DNA of 19,391 nucleotides, taken from JACDDK01 sp038198445. GTDB lineage: Bacteria > Actinomycetota > Rubrobacteria > Rubrobacterales > Rubrobacteraceae. The stretch is from assembly GCA_038198445.1 (NCBI GenBank), contig JBBPZZ010000169.1, forward strand, positions 1 to 19,391, read 5' to 3'. The notes under the pieces were generated by a model. That model was not told the origin of the DNA. It saw nothing but the letters and a program-made list of their open reading frames with translations, and ran no database searches. Made by a program: the position numbers and the translations under genes. Position 1 is the first letter of the stretch, and every line of letters starts with the position of its first letter. Below are positions 7,088 through 14,188 of the stretch, piece after piece.

Positions 7088-7134
7088 GTTCCCTTACAAG
7101 GAGGGGGTCGCTGGTTCGAACCCAGCATCGCCCA
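7088..7134 (+). other. 3' fragment of tRNA-Val(UAC): attachment-site scar
   Basis: The fragment folds as the second half of a tRNA. The anticodon arm is GTTCC/GGAGG around loop CTTACAA, with anticodon TAC at 7095-7097. The variable region is GGGTC. The T-arm is GCTGG-TTCGAAC-CCAGC (7110-7126), the acceptor strand ATCGCCC (7127-7133) and the discriminator A7134. CCA is not encoded. No 5' acceptor strand (GGGCGAT), D-arm or other 5' half is present upstream, so this is not a functional gene. One base pair of the anticodon stem (7088/7104) is mismatched, suggesting the crossover or drift near there. Such fragments mark integration into a tRNA 3' end. A seven-T run at 7162-7168 may be the old tRNA terminator. 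Confidence 0.8.
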
Positions 7135-7199
7135 CTCGTAAATCGCCTGGAAATCGCGGTATTTTTTTGAGCGACAGCGGCTTGCGTGTAGATTGATCA

Positions 7200-7882
7200 G
7201 TGTGCAAGACTGCAGGCACGAAACCGTACTCGAATGATCTCAGGATGAGGGTGTTGGCCGCCTGCGATCGCGGGATGCACCGCAAGGAGGTAGCCCGCCT
7301 CTTCGGCGTGTCGGAGCCGACCATACGATGCCACTTGAGGCTGCGTCGGGAGACCGGCGGCGTGGATCCGAAACTGGTACCCGGACCGCCAACAAGGAAG
7401 GGCACTGCGCTTGGGGAGCGGCTGCGGGCGGGTCCCCCGAAACCGAGGCCGCAACACGACGCTGATCGCTAGCATGACAGCCGAGGGGATGGGACCTTCC
7501 ACGGCGGTGGTCGGCTCCACCAAGAAGGCGGTCTTCGAGACCTACGTTGAGGAGGTCCTGGCGCCGAGCCTGTTGGCCGGGAAGGTGGTGATGGACAACC
7601 TCGGCGCGCACAAGACGAAGAGGGTGAGGGAGATCATAGAGGGGCTGCGAGTTGTTGTTCCTGCCGCCTTATTCGCCGGACTCCTCGCCCATCGAGGAAG
7701 CCTTCTCAAAGCTAAAGGCGCTACTACGGAACGCCAGGGACCGGACGCGCACAGCGCTCGTGGAGGCCATCGGTCGGGCTCTGGGCGCGGTCAGCAAGCA
7801 GGATGGGCGGGTCTACTTCGGCCACTGCGGCTACCCACTCGGCGCTCAACCTTCATGGACACCGCTGTCAGATCCCCTCTAA
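7200..7882 (+). pseudogene. IS630-family transposase remnant
   Basis: Three pieces in different frames align with one IS630-type transposase. Piece 1 (from about 7200) is the N-terminal HTH: K-P-Y-S-N-D-L-R-M-R-V-L-A-A-C-D-R-G, R-K-E-V-A-R-L-F-G-V-S. Piece 2 (from about 7430) starts P-R-N-R-G-R-N-T-T-L-I-A-S-M and includes the second catalytic Asp (VVMDNLGAHK). Piece 3 (from about 7646) has LLFLPPYSPDSSPIEEAFSK with the catalytic Glu. Roughly 100 codons, including the first catalytic Asp, are missing between pieces 1 and 2, and a one-base frameshift separates pieces 2 and 3. The element is dead. I found no clear terminal inverted repeats or TA duplication. Confidence 0.85.
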
Positions 7883-7945
7883 AGACCATGAATCGGCCCC
7901 TCGCGTACGGAGTTATTCTGGTAGATGAGCTCTTTTCATCGGATG

Positions 7946-8755
7946 TCAGGTGACGCGGCGGGCGGTCAACGGCGGGAACTCGGGGGTACGCTTCTCTGCG
8001 AAGGCCGCGAGGCCGATCTTGTAGTCTTCGGAGGCAAGAGTCGCGCGGATGGCGGTCGTCTCGTAGCGCAGACCTTGCTCGATGGCGGTCTCCGACGCGA
8101 GGTCTATCGCGGCCTTGGCGTAGGCCAGCGCCAGCGGGCTGTTGGCGGCGATCTCCCCGGCCAGCGCCCGAGCCTCCTCCATCAAGGAACCTCGTGGAAC
8201 GATTTTGATCACGAGACCCATCTCCAACGCGGTCTCGGCGCTTATACGCCTGCCCGTCAGTATGAGTTCCTTCGCCCGGGTCGTACCCACCAACCGCGGC
8301 AGACGCTGCGTGCTACCCGCGCCCGGCACTATGCCGAGGCCGACCTCGGGCAACGCGAATCGGGCGTCCTCGACCGTGATCCGGAAGTCGCAGGCCAATG
8401 TTATCTCCAGACCGCCGCCGAAGGCCAAGCCATTCAGGGCGGCTATGGTCGGGATCTGAAGCCGGGCCAGACGTTCGGCGAAGGCGTTGAGGGCTCTGTT
8501 GTGAGCCCACCTTTCGTCGGCGTCTATCTCGGCGCGCTCCTTGAGATCCACCCCCGAGCAGAAGGCCTTCTCGCCCGCGCCGGTCAGGATCATCACCCTA
8601 ACCTCCCCGGCCGTCTCTATCTCTTCGAGCACCTCGCCAAGCTCGTCCACGATAAGACTCCCGAGAGCGTTGTAGCGGTCGGGACGGTCGAGAGTGACCG
8701 TCGCCACGCCTTCCTCAATGGCAACCTCGACCTGTTCAAAGTCTCTGGTACTCAT
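7946..8755 (-). CDS. Enoyl-CoA hydratase (crotonase family)
   Basis: A full-length 269-aa crotonase. ATG 8755 has AGAGGAG about 9 bases upstream. It retains the CoA-binding loop and oxyanion-hole region (R-Y-N-A-L near 27-31, G-L-A-F-G-G-G near 109-115) and both catalytic acids of true hydratases: Glu117 in G-G-G-L-E-I-T-L-A-C-D and Glu137 in L-P-E-V-G-L-G-I-V-P. It should hydrate 2-enoyl-CoA to 3-hydroxyacyl-CoA in the cytoplasm. It diverges from a 3-hydroxyacyl-CoA dehydrogenase gene that catalyses the next beta-oxidation step, so the two are probably co-regulated from the shared control region at 8756-8873. A PaaF-like role in degrading the opened aromatic ring fits the context, but general fatty-acid hydratase activity cannot be excluded. 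Confidence 0.9.
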   Translation of the reverse strand: MSTRDFEQVEVAIEEGVATVTLDRPDRYNALGSLIVDELGEVLEEIETAGEVRVMILTGAGEKAFCSGVDLKERAEIDADERWAHNRALNAFAERLARLQIPTIAALNGLAFGGGLEITLACDFRITVEDARFALPEVGLGIVPGAGSTQRLPRLVGTTRAKELILTGRRISAETALEMGLVIKIVPRGSLMEEARALAGEIAANSPLALAYAKAAIDLASETAIEQGLRYETTAIRATLASEDYKIGLAAFAEKRTPEFPPLTARRVT

Positions 8756-8799
8756 GCCGCACGCTCCTCTTTGACTCCAGATGTACTACGAGGGAAGTC

Positions 8800-8841
8800 A
8801 TTGTCTACAATTTTGACCGTCTGTACAATCAGTCTTATACG
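8800..8841 (+). promoter_or_regulatory. Promoter for the dehydrogenase gene with dyads
   Basis: TTGACC (8813-8818) and TATACG (8836-8841), 17 bp apart, form a sigma-70-like promoter for the gene at 8874. The spacer is nearly filled by a 20-bp imperfect dyad (8815-8834) centred on TGTACA, with outer arms GACCG and CAGTC. A second dyad, ATTGT-CT-ACAAT, lies at 8800-8811 just upstream. Repressor binding in the spacer would silence both divergent genes. Confidence 0.5.
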
Positions 8842-8873
8842 TGGGGTGAGAGACGCAAAGTCAGGAGAGCTTT

Positions 8874-10019
8874 ATGGTGGATATTGCCGTGGTAGGGGCT
8901 GGTACGATGGGGGCGGGGATCGCGGAGAGCGCGGCCGTTGCGGGTCTCTCGGCAACGGTGCTGGACGTTCAGGAGGATGCCCTGGCCCGCGGGCGCGAGA
9001 CTATAAAGTGGGACCTGGAGCGCCGGGTAAAGAAGGGACGCCTCTCGGATGACGAGCGCCGGGAAATCCTCGACCGCGTCTCCATGACCATCTCTGTCGA
9101 GGACTGCGCCGACGCGCCTCTAGTCATAGAGGCCGTCGTGGAGAACATGGAGGTCAAGAGAAAGGTCTTCGCCGATCTTGAAGGCGTGGTCGATAGCGAA
9201 GCGGTTCTCGCCACTAACACCTCCTCGCTCTCCGTCGCCGGGATCGCGGCGGCCACTGACCGGCCCGAGCGGGTGGTGGGTATGCACTTTTTCAACCCGG
9301 TACCTGCGATGCGCCTCGTCGAGATCGTTACCGGACCATCCGCGAACCCCTCGGCAATCAGCCGGGCCGAGGAAACTGCCCAGAGCCTCGGCAAAACCTC
9401 GATCCTGGTCTCCGACACACCAGGATTCGTCGTGAATCGGGTCGCCCGGCCTTTTTATCTGGAGGCGTTGAGAATAGTCGAGGCTGGCGGTCAGCCTGGG
9501 CAAGTAGACGCGGCGATCCGCGAAGCCGGGTTCCGCATGGGTCCGCTGCAACTCGCCGACCTTATAGGCAACGACATCAACCTCGCTGTCTCCGAGTCCC
9601 TCTTTGAGCGGTACTACTACCAGCCGAGGTTTCGGCCTTCGTACCTGCAGCGATCCATGGTCGAAGCCGGGCTGCTCGGGAGGAAGAGCGGACGGGGTTT
9701 CTATGACTATGGCGCGGAGAAGGAAACGCGAAAGGCGGAGAAGACGGAAACCTCCGAGAATATCTCCCTGCGCGTCATCTCCTGCATCGTGAACGAGGCT
9801 TTCCTGGCGCTTTCCGAAGGCGTGGCGACCGAGGAAGCCATAGACCAGGCCATGAAACTGGGTGCGAACTATCCCAAAGGCCCGTTCGAGTGGACGGAGG
9901 AGATCGGAGTCCGTACTATCCTCGAAACCCTCGACTCCCTGAGGGCAACCCACGGCGACGCTTACCTCGCCTCGTCACTCCTGAGACGAGGCGTGTCGGA
10001 TCGAACAACCTCTGATTGA
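8874..10019 (+). CDS. 3-hydroxyacyl-CoA dehydrogenase
   Basis: A 381-aa NAD-dependent dehydrogenase. ATG 8874 follows AGGAGAG by about 5 bases. The N-terminal Rossmann fold shows G8-A-G-T-M-G13. The catalytic set is present: Ser117 in T-N-T-S-S-L-S, His138 in M-H-F-F-N-P and Glu150 in R-L-V-E-I-V. Two C-terminal helical domains follow: one around residues 184-280 ending in G-R-K-S-G-R-G-F-Y-D-Y, and a shorter second one around 296-370. This tandem arrangement resembles PaaH/FadB2-type enzymes. It oxidises (S)-3-hydroxyacyl-CoA to 3-oxoacyl-CoA; in phenylacetate-type pathways the substrate is 3-hydroxyadipyl-CoA. It is divergent from the hydratase that would supply its substrate. Exact chain-length preference is unknown. 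Confidence 0.9.
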   Translation: MVDIAVVGAGTMGAGIAESAAVAGLSATVLDVQEDALARGRETIKWDLERRVKKGRLSDDERREILDRVSMTISVEDCADAPLVIEAVVENMEVKRKVFADLEGVVDSEAVLATNTSSLSVAGIAAATDRPERVVGMHFFNPVPAMRLVEIVTGPSANPSAISRAEETAQSLGKTSILVSDTPGFVVNRVARPFYLEALRIVEAGGQPGQVDAAIREAGFRMGPLQLADLIGNDINLAVSESLFERYYYQPRFRPSYLQRSMVEAGLLGRKSGRGFYDYGAEKETRKAEKTETSENISLRVISCIVNEAFLALSEGVATEEAIDQAMKLGANYPKGPFEWTEEIGVRTILETLDSLRATHGDAYLASSLLRRGVSDRTTSD

Positions 10020-10096
10020 GGCAGCCGCGCCCCTGGAGCAATAGGCCAAAAAGCTCATGAAGCCGGAAAAAGTTATCGAGGAGACATAGGCGATTG

Positions 10097-10519
10097 TCAG
10101 GAGGGCAGCGGGACGTTCTGGAGCCTTACCTGGCCGCGGGCGACCTCTTTACCGTCCTCGCCGCGGGTGATGATCACCTGCCAGAGTTGCTGACTTCTGC
10201 CCTGTATGATCGGCTCGGCGATTACCTCCACCCGACCCTCTTTCATCGGCCGCAAGAAGTCGGTGCTGTTGTTTACACCCACGGCAAACTGCCCCTTCTC
10301 CTCAACGGCGGCGGAAGCCCCCACGCTGGCCGCACTCTCGACCGCCGTCGTATAGACGCCGCCATGCACCACGCCCCACGGCGTATGGTGTTCTTCGCCG
10401 AGCTCGATCCAGCCCCGAACCCCGTTTCCACCAATGTCCTCGAAATGCAGGCCGCCAATCCGCAAAAACTCGCTCATTGAAGCCGTCGCATCCCCGTCGC
10501 TCGTGGTCTCGCTCCTCAT
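10097..10519 (-). CDS. paaI: PaaI-type hotdog thioesterase
   Basis: From ATG 10519 it is 140 aa. GTG 10552 (151 aa) and ATG 10477 (126 aa, at M-S-E-F-L-R-I) are alternatives, none with a strong ribosome binding site. The hotdog signature H52-G-G-V-Y-T-T-A-V-E61 holds the usual acidic residue of the PaaI/4HBT-II clade, followed by S-T-D-F-L-R-P. Proteins of this type hydrolyse aromatic or ring-derived acyl-CoAs and relieve CoA sequestration when the pathway stalls. It is convergent with the dehydrogenase gene and divergent from the plus-strand promoter at 10577-10617, so the operator region there may control it as well. The gene symbol is by family and context, not proof. Confidence 0.8.
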   Translation of the reverse strand: MRSETTSDGDATASMSEFLRIGGLHFEDIGGNGVRGWIELGEEHHTPWGVVHGGVYTTAVESAASVGASAAVEEKGQFAVGVNNSTDFLRPMKEGRVEVIAEPIIQGRSQQLWQVIITRGEDGKEVARGQVRLQNVPLPS

Positions 10520-10540
10520 CCAGATAATGTGTATGCAAAC

Positions 10541-10580
10541 TATGGTACACACTTTGACTCGTTATGGTACGCGCTTTGAC
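10541..10580. repeat. Two 18-bp direct repeats, 22-bp period
   Basis: TATGGTACACACTTTGAC at 10541-10558 recurs as TATGGTACGCGCTTTGAC at 10563-10580, 16 of 18 identical. The 22-bp period is about two helical turns. They lie immediately upstream of the plus-strand promoter and also upstream of the thioesterase, so they could be activator sites for either. The second copy runs into the first TetR-type dyad. Confidence 0.6.
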
Positions 10581-10617
10581 CGACCGGTTGACACAGTCCT
10601 GACTGATCGGTTAGACT
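10577..10617 (+). promoter_or_regulatory. Promoter with two TetR-type operators
   Basis: A consensus -35 TTGACA (10588-10593) and -10-like TAGACT (10612-10617), 18 bp apart, point right toward the aldehyde dehydrogenase and ligase genes. TGACCGACCGGTTG (10577-10590) overlaps the -35. TGACTGATCGGTTA (10600-10613) fills the spacer. Both match TGACYGNYCRGTYA, fully or nearly, as does the dyad before paaA at 15095. This layout is typical of TetR-family repression relieved by an acyl-CoA ligand; no such regulator gene is in the window. Confidence 0.65.
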
Positions 10618-10685
10618 AAAATTACTGGTGAAGGGAATCACAAGTCCGTTCGAGAGTGCGGAAGGTGTAATGGAAAGGGAGACGG

Positions 10686-10795
10686 ATGTCCGTGGAACCG
10701 ATTGATGGGTCACGCTCTTTCCGAGAGCTGACGGTTCTTGGGGTAACGCATCTGTCAAGGAATGGTCTCGTGCCACGGAGCAAGCCGAAAGGAGT
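10686..10795 (+). other. Possible 5' remnant of a deleted gene
   Basis: ATG 10686 has a strong AAAGGGAG ribosome binding site 4 bases upstream and lies about 70 bases after the promoter, where the first gene of a transcript should begin. Its frame opens MSVEPIDGSRSFRELTVLG but runs out of frame into the livF tail at about 10800 and stops at 10874. I do not recognise the product. It may be the start of a gene whose remainder was lost in the deletion that left the livF tail. Confidence 0.25.
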
Positions 10796-10804
10796 CGTGT
10801 TCGG

Positions 10805-10956
10805 GTGTGCGCTTTGCTCGTGGAGCAGAACGTCTCCCTGGCTTGCGGCGCGGCTGACGAGGTCCTGGAGATGAACAAGGGGCAGCTCGCCTGGCAGGGT
10901 GGCCCGACGACCTGCTCGCCGACGAATCGGTTCAACACACGTACCTGGGGGTTTAG
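10805..10956 (+). pseudogene. livF 3' remnant (branched-chain amino acid ABC ATPase)
   Basis: The frame from about 10805 reads A-L-L-V-E-Q-N-V-S-L-A, then A-D-E-V-L-E-M-N-K-G-Q-L-A-W-Q-G-G-P. This is the H-region and tail of LivF-type ABC ATPases ('LLVEQN...A....VL..G'). After about 10904 the similarity continues one frame over as D-D-L-L-A-D-E-S-V-Q-H-T-Y-L-G-V and ends in TAG 10954-10956, the usual LivF terminus. So only about 50 codons survive and these carry a one-base deletion; the Walker motifs are gone. Liv-type transporters are common in aromatic-acid operons, so an uptake system was probably lost here. Between 10957 and 11117 I see no gene. Confidence 0.75.
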
Positions 10957-11117
10957 GACAGTGCTACCAAAAGACGCATTCCCGGATGCCCGCGGTTTCG
11001 CCGGTGTGGTGCCGGAGAAAGACGCTGGACGGAGACGGATGTTTTACGAGTGCGCGACCGGAGGGTTGGTCAAAGAGACGTAGCACAAGCTATTGGGAGT
11101 ATAGAAGGAGTTTTCGA

Positions 11118-12560
11118 ATGGCGAATCCATTTATCGGCGGTGGCTACACGGAGTTCTCTCACCTCGACCAGATGACCATCGTAGATCCGTCAAACGGGGA
11201 AGAGGTCGGCTCAGTGCCGGCCGGCGGGCCGGCGGAGGTGGATCAGGCAGTCAGAAGCGCCCACGATGCTTTCCCGGCCTGGCGCGATACCCCGGCGGCG
11301 AAACGCGGGGAGATACTGGGTAAAGCCGCCCACGCGGTTTTGGCCGCTACCGAGGAGTTGGCGCCCATGCTTACCGCCGAGCAGGGCAAACCTCTGCGCG
11401 AGGCGCGGCTGGAGATACGGCGTTTCGTTCACACCCTGGAGCACTACGTGGGGCTCGCCAAGAGTATCCGGGGCGGTTACGTGCCGGACCTCGATGTGGA
11501 TACCTACGGCCTGATAGTGAGGAGGCCTCTGGGGGTCATCGGCGCGATCGTACCCTGGAACTTCCCGACCACGCTCCTCGGCAACAAGCTCGGTCCGGCT
11601 CTGATTACGGGGAACGTCGTGGTGGCGAAGCCGGCGGATACGACCCCACTAACCACGCTCCGGATCGCGGAGATCATGCACGAGGCCGGTCTCCCGGCGG
11701 GCGTGTTCAACGTGGTTACCGGGACGGGCGAAGGGGCCGGGCAGACTCTCGCCGAGCACCCCCTCGTCCGCAAGATAGCCTTTACGGGCTCCACGCCCAC
11801 CGGCAAGAAGCTGATGGCGATCGCATCCAACGATCTCAAACGGACCACCCTGGAACTCGGCGGATCGGACCCCATGATCGTGTGCGATGACGCGAACCTG
11901 GACAAGGCGGCGAGCGCGGCGAGCGTCGGCAGGTTCTTCAACTGCGGTCAGGCGTGCCTCGCGATAAAGCGTGTCTTCGTCTTCGAGAGCGTGGCGGACG
12001 AGTTTATCGAGAAGCTCTCGGGCAAGGTGGGAAAGCTGAAGGTGGGACCGGGGACGGCCGAAGGCGTAATGCTGGGGCCGCTTCACTCGCCGCGGCAGCG
12101 GGATCTCCTGGAAGAGCAGGTACAGAGCGCCGTGGACTCGGGGGCCGAGGTGCTGCACGGAGCGAAGAGGCCCGAAGGTGACGGGCTCTCCGAAAAAGGG
12201 AACTTCTACGAGCCGACCCTGCTGGTCGAGCCCTCGCACGATTCCAGGGTCGCGACCGAGGAGGTCTTCGGACCGGCGTTGCCCGTCTGGCGGGTCGGGG
12301 ACATGGAGGAGGCTCTCGCTAGGGCCAACGAGATCGAGTTTGGGCTTGGTTCCTCTATATGGACGGCTGACCTCAATCGGGCCTCGGACGCCGCCGAGAG
12401 GATCGAAGCGGGATACACCTGGATCAACTCCCCGCAGATCGTCTACGACGAGTTGCCTTTCGGTGGCTGGAAGCACTCGGGCTACGGTAAGGAGCACGGA
12501 ATCGAAGCACTCGACTACTATACGGAGACAAAATCGGTCGTAGTCAAGCGGGCTATCTGA
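11118..12560 (+). CDS. NAD(P)-dependent aldehyde dehydrogenase
   Basis: A 480-aa ALDH. ATG 11118 is chosen because AGAAGGAG lies 8 bases upstream and homology-like sequence starts there; the frame is open back to 10899 but that extension is not protein-like. Conserved positions are present: the P-W-N-F-P motif (Asn148), Glu246 in L-E-L-G-G, Cys280 in F-N-C-G-Q-A-C, and E-V-F-G-P near the C-terminal third. It resembles succinate-semialdehyde or aromatic aldehyde dehydrogenases. In this locus it could oxidise a ring-cleavage semialdehyde (the BoxD/PaaZ-type step) or an aromatic aldehyde such as benzaldehyde to the acid used by the next gene. The ligase starts 17 bases after its stop, so the two are co-transcribed. 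Confidence 0.9.
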   Translation: MANPFIGGGYTEFSHLDQMTIVDPSNGEEVGSVPAGGPAEVDQAVRSAHDAFPAWRDTPAAKRGEILGKAAHAVLAATEELAPMLTAEQGKPLREARLEIRRFVHTLEHYVGLAKSIRGGYVPDLDVDTYGLIVRRPLGVIGAIVPWNFPTTLLGNKLGPALITGNVVVAKPADTTPLTTLRIAEIMHEAGLPAGVFNVVTGTGEGAGQTLAEHPLVRKIAFTGSTPTGKKLMAIASNDLKRTTLELGGSDPMIVCDDANLDKAASAASVGRFFNCGQACLAIKRVFVFESVADEFIEKLSGKVGKLKVGPGTAEGVMLGPLHSPRQRDLLEEQVQSAVDSGAEVLHGAKRPEGDGLSEKGNFYEPTLLVEPSHDSRVATEEVFGPALPVWRVGDMEEALARANEIEFGLGSSIWTADLNRASDAAERIEAGYTWINSPQIVYDELPFGGWKHSGYGKEHGIEALDYYTETKSVVVKRAI

Positions 12561-12577
12561 GGAGGGGTGAATCTCTC

Positions 12578-14158
12578 ATGATCGAGATACCTGATTGGTA
12601 CAATGCAAGCGTTCTCATAGACCGGAACCTGGAGGCCGGGCGCGCGGAGAAGGTGGCGATCTACTTCGGTGACGAGCAGATCACCTACGGGGAACTCGCC
12701 CGCCGCATCAACCGGCTCGGCCACGCGCTGAGAGAACTGGGCGTGGACCGGGAGGACAGGGTGCTCCTTATGCTGAACGACACGCCGTCCTTCCCGGCGG
12801 CGTTCTTCGCCGCAATGCGGATAGGGGCCGTCCCGATCCCGGTCAACACCCTGCTCCAACCAGCGGACTACCGCTTCTTCATAGAGAACAGCCGCGCCCG
12901 AGTCGCGGTCTGCGACGCGATGCACCGCGAGACGATCAGCAAAGCTCTCGAAGGCTACGATGAGGAGCGGGTGGAGATCATCGTGACGGGCGGCCGGGCG
13001 GAAGGGGCGCACGTCCTGGAAGACCTGCTGGAGATCGGAGAAGACGAGCTGGATCCCGTCTCAACCCACAAGGACGACCCGGCCTTCTGGCTCTATAGCT
13101 CGGGCTCCACCGGCAAGCCCAAGGGCGCGGTCCATCTGCACCACGACATCATCTACACCTGCGAGACCTACGCCCGGCACGTGCTGGAAGTCTCCGAAGA
13201 AGACGTGGTGTTCTCTGCCTCCAAGCTCTTCCACGCCTACGGTCTGGGCAACGGCATCTCCTTCCCGTACTGGGCCGGAGCCTCGACGGTCCTCTTCCCC
13301 GGACGTCCGACGCCGCAGGCGGTCCTGGAGACCATCCAGCGGTACGAGCCTACGCTGTTCTTCTCGGTGCCGACGCTCTACAACGCGATCCTCAACTACG
13401 AGGACGCCACGAACTACGACCTCTCCTCCATCCGCCTCTGCGCCTCGGCGGCCGAAGCCTTACCGGCCGGTATGTGGAAGCGCTGGAAGGAGACCTTCGG
13501 CTCGACCATCCTCGACGGAATAGGCAGTACGGAGATGTTGCACATCTTCGTCTCCAACACCCTCGACGAACTCAGGCCCGGCTCCAGCGGGAAACCAGTC
13601 CCCGGCTATGAAGCCAAGATCCTGGACGAAGAAGACTACCCAGTGGAACCTGGAGAGGCCGGGTATCTCTCGGTCAAGGGTGATAGCGCGGCGGCTTACT
13701 ACTGGCGCAACCACGAGAAGACCAAGGCGACCATGAAGGGCGAGTGGCTGTTCGCCGGGGACTGGTACCGGGTGGATGAGGACGGCTTCTACTGGTACGA
13801 GGGACGCTCGGACGACATGATCAAGGTCAGCGGTCTCTGGGTCTCGCCGGTCGAGGTCGAGAGCACGCTGATGGACCACTCCGCCGTGATCGAGGCGGCT
13901 GCGGTGGGTATACCGGTGGACGATCTCACCCGCGTGAAGGCCTACATCATCTTGAGGGAAGGGTACGAAGGATCGGATGAACTGACGACGGAGCTACAGA
14001 ACTGGTGCAAGGAGAGGTTGAAGCGTTACCAGTACCCACATCTCGTGGAGTTCGTGGACGACTTGCCGAAGACCGTTACCGGAAAGATCCAACGCTTCAA
14101 GCTCCGCCAGCCGGAGCCCGAAGTCCAGATGCCCCAGCAGGAAGATGAACTGGTTTAA
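12578..14158 (+). CDS. Benzoate-CoA ligase family enzyme
   Basis: A 526-aa ANL-superfamily acid-CoA ligase. ATG 12578 follows GGAGGGG by about 10 bases. The P-loop Y173-S-S-G-S-T-G-K-P-K-G, the core G-I-G-S-T-E-M-L-H-I-F, the hinge region E-G-R-S-D-D-M-I-K-V-S-G and the catalytic Lys503 in T-V-T-G-K-I-Q-R-F are all intact. The 'GSTEMLHIFVSN' core and the overall length are characteristic of the benzoate / 4-hydroxybenzoate-CoA ligase clade rather than the shorter phenylacetate-CoA ligase PaaK. It would activate a benzoate-type acid with ATP and CoA to aryl-CoA plus AMP and PPi, entering the downstream CoA-dependent pathway. The exact ring substituents accepted cannot be read from sequence. 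Confidence 0.88.
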   Translation: MIEIPDWYNASVLIDRNLEAGRAEKVAIYFGDEQITYGELARRINRLGHALRELGVDREDRVLLMLNDTPSFPAAFFAAMRIGAVPIPVNTLLQPADYRFFIENSRARVAVCDAMHRETISKALEGYDEERVEIIVTGGRAEGAHVLEDLLEIGEDELDPVSTHKDDPAFWLYSSGSTGKPKGAVHLHHDIIYTCETYARHVLEVSEEDVVFSASKLFHAYGLGNGISFPYWAGASTVLFPGRPTPQAVLETIQRYEPTLFFSVPTLYNAILNYEDATNYDLSSIRLCASAAEALPAGMWKRWKETFGSTILDGIGSTEMLHIFVSNTLDELRPGSSGKPVPGYEAKILDEEDYPVEPGEAGYLSVKGDSAAAYYWRNHEKTKATMKGEWLFAGDWYRVDEDGFYWYEGRSDDMIKVSGLWVSPVEVESTLMDHSAVIEAAAVGIPVDDLTRVKAYIILREGYEGSDELTTELQNWCKERLKRYQYPHLVEFVDDLPKTVTGKIQRFKLRQPEPEVQMPQQEDELV

Positions 14159-14188
14159 GCGGAGATACTTTAGAAGGAGAACAGACTA

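Larger units (their letters stand above)
1..7134. mobile_element. Right-hand part of a tRNA-Val-integrated element
   Basis: The stretch left of the tRNA fragment at 7088-7134 carries typical mobile-element cargo: a phage-like protein fragment, two excisionase-type HTH proteins, a DUF3631 ATPase and a restriction-modification enzyme. Right of the fragment the content changes to a transposase scar and a metabolic locus. Integration into a tRNA 3' end leaves an intact tRNA on the side of the tRNA 5' end and a 3' fragment on the other side. The fragment reads on the plus strand, so the element lies to its left and its other end is outside the window. No tyrosine or serine integrase is visible, so it is either left of the window or lost. 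The element could be an integrative plasmid, a phage satellite or a prophage remnant; the sequence does not decide. Confidence 0.6.

Noticed and set aside
7020..7134. Complete tRNA gene at the element boundary
   Set aside because: No 5' acceptor strand complementary to ATCGCCC and no D-arm upstream; only the 3' half folds.
6842..7141. Plus-strand ORF starting at an ATG that overlaps the 292-aa stop (TGATG)
   Set aside because: The overlap looks like translational coupling, but the protein is Pro/Thr-rich and runs straight through the tRNA fragment; the neighbouring frame encodes the more protein-like ribbon segment.
7925..9052. 375-aa plus-strand ORF across the hydratase gene
   Set aside because: It is antisense to a full crotonase gene with intact motifs and a ribosome binding site, then runs out of frame into the dehydrogenase; its translation is Gly/Arg-rich with no recognisable motif.
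9120..9953. 277-aa minus-strand ORF inside the dehydrogenase gene
   Set aside because: Shadow of the 3-hydroxyacyl-CoA dehydrogenase; no motif and no ribosome binding site.
10020..10096. Gene or terminator between the convergent dehydrogenase and thioesterase genes
   Set aside because: Too short, no stable hairpin with a T-tract and no protein-like frame seen.
10899..11117. N-terminal extension of the aldehyde dehydrogenase
   Set aside because: The extension translates the livF tail region out of frame, while ATG 11118 has a strong ribosome binding site and family-like sequence begins there.
11649..12497. 282-aa minus-strand ORF inside the aldehyde dehydrogenase gene
   Set aside because: Antisense shadow typical of GC-rich codon bias; the plus-strand frame carries all catalytic residues.
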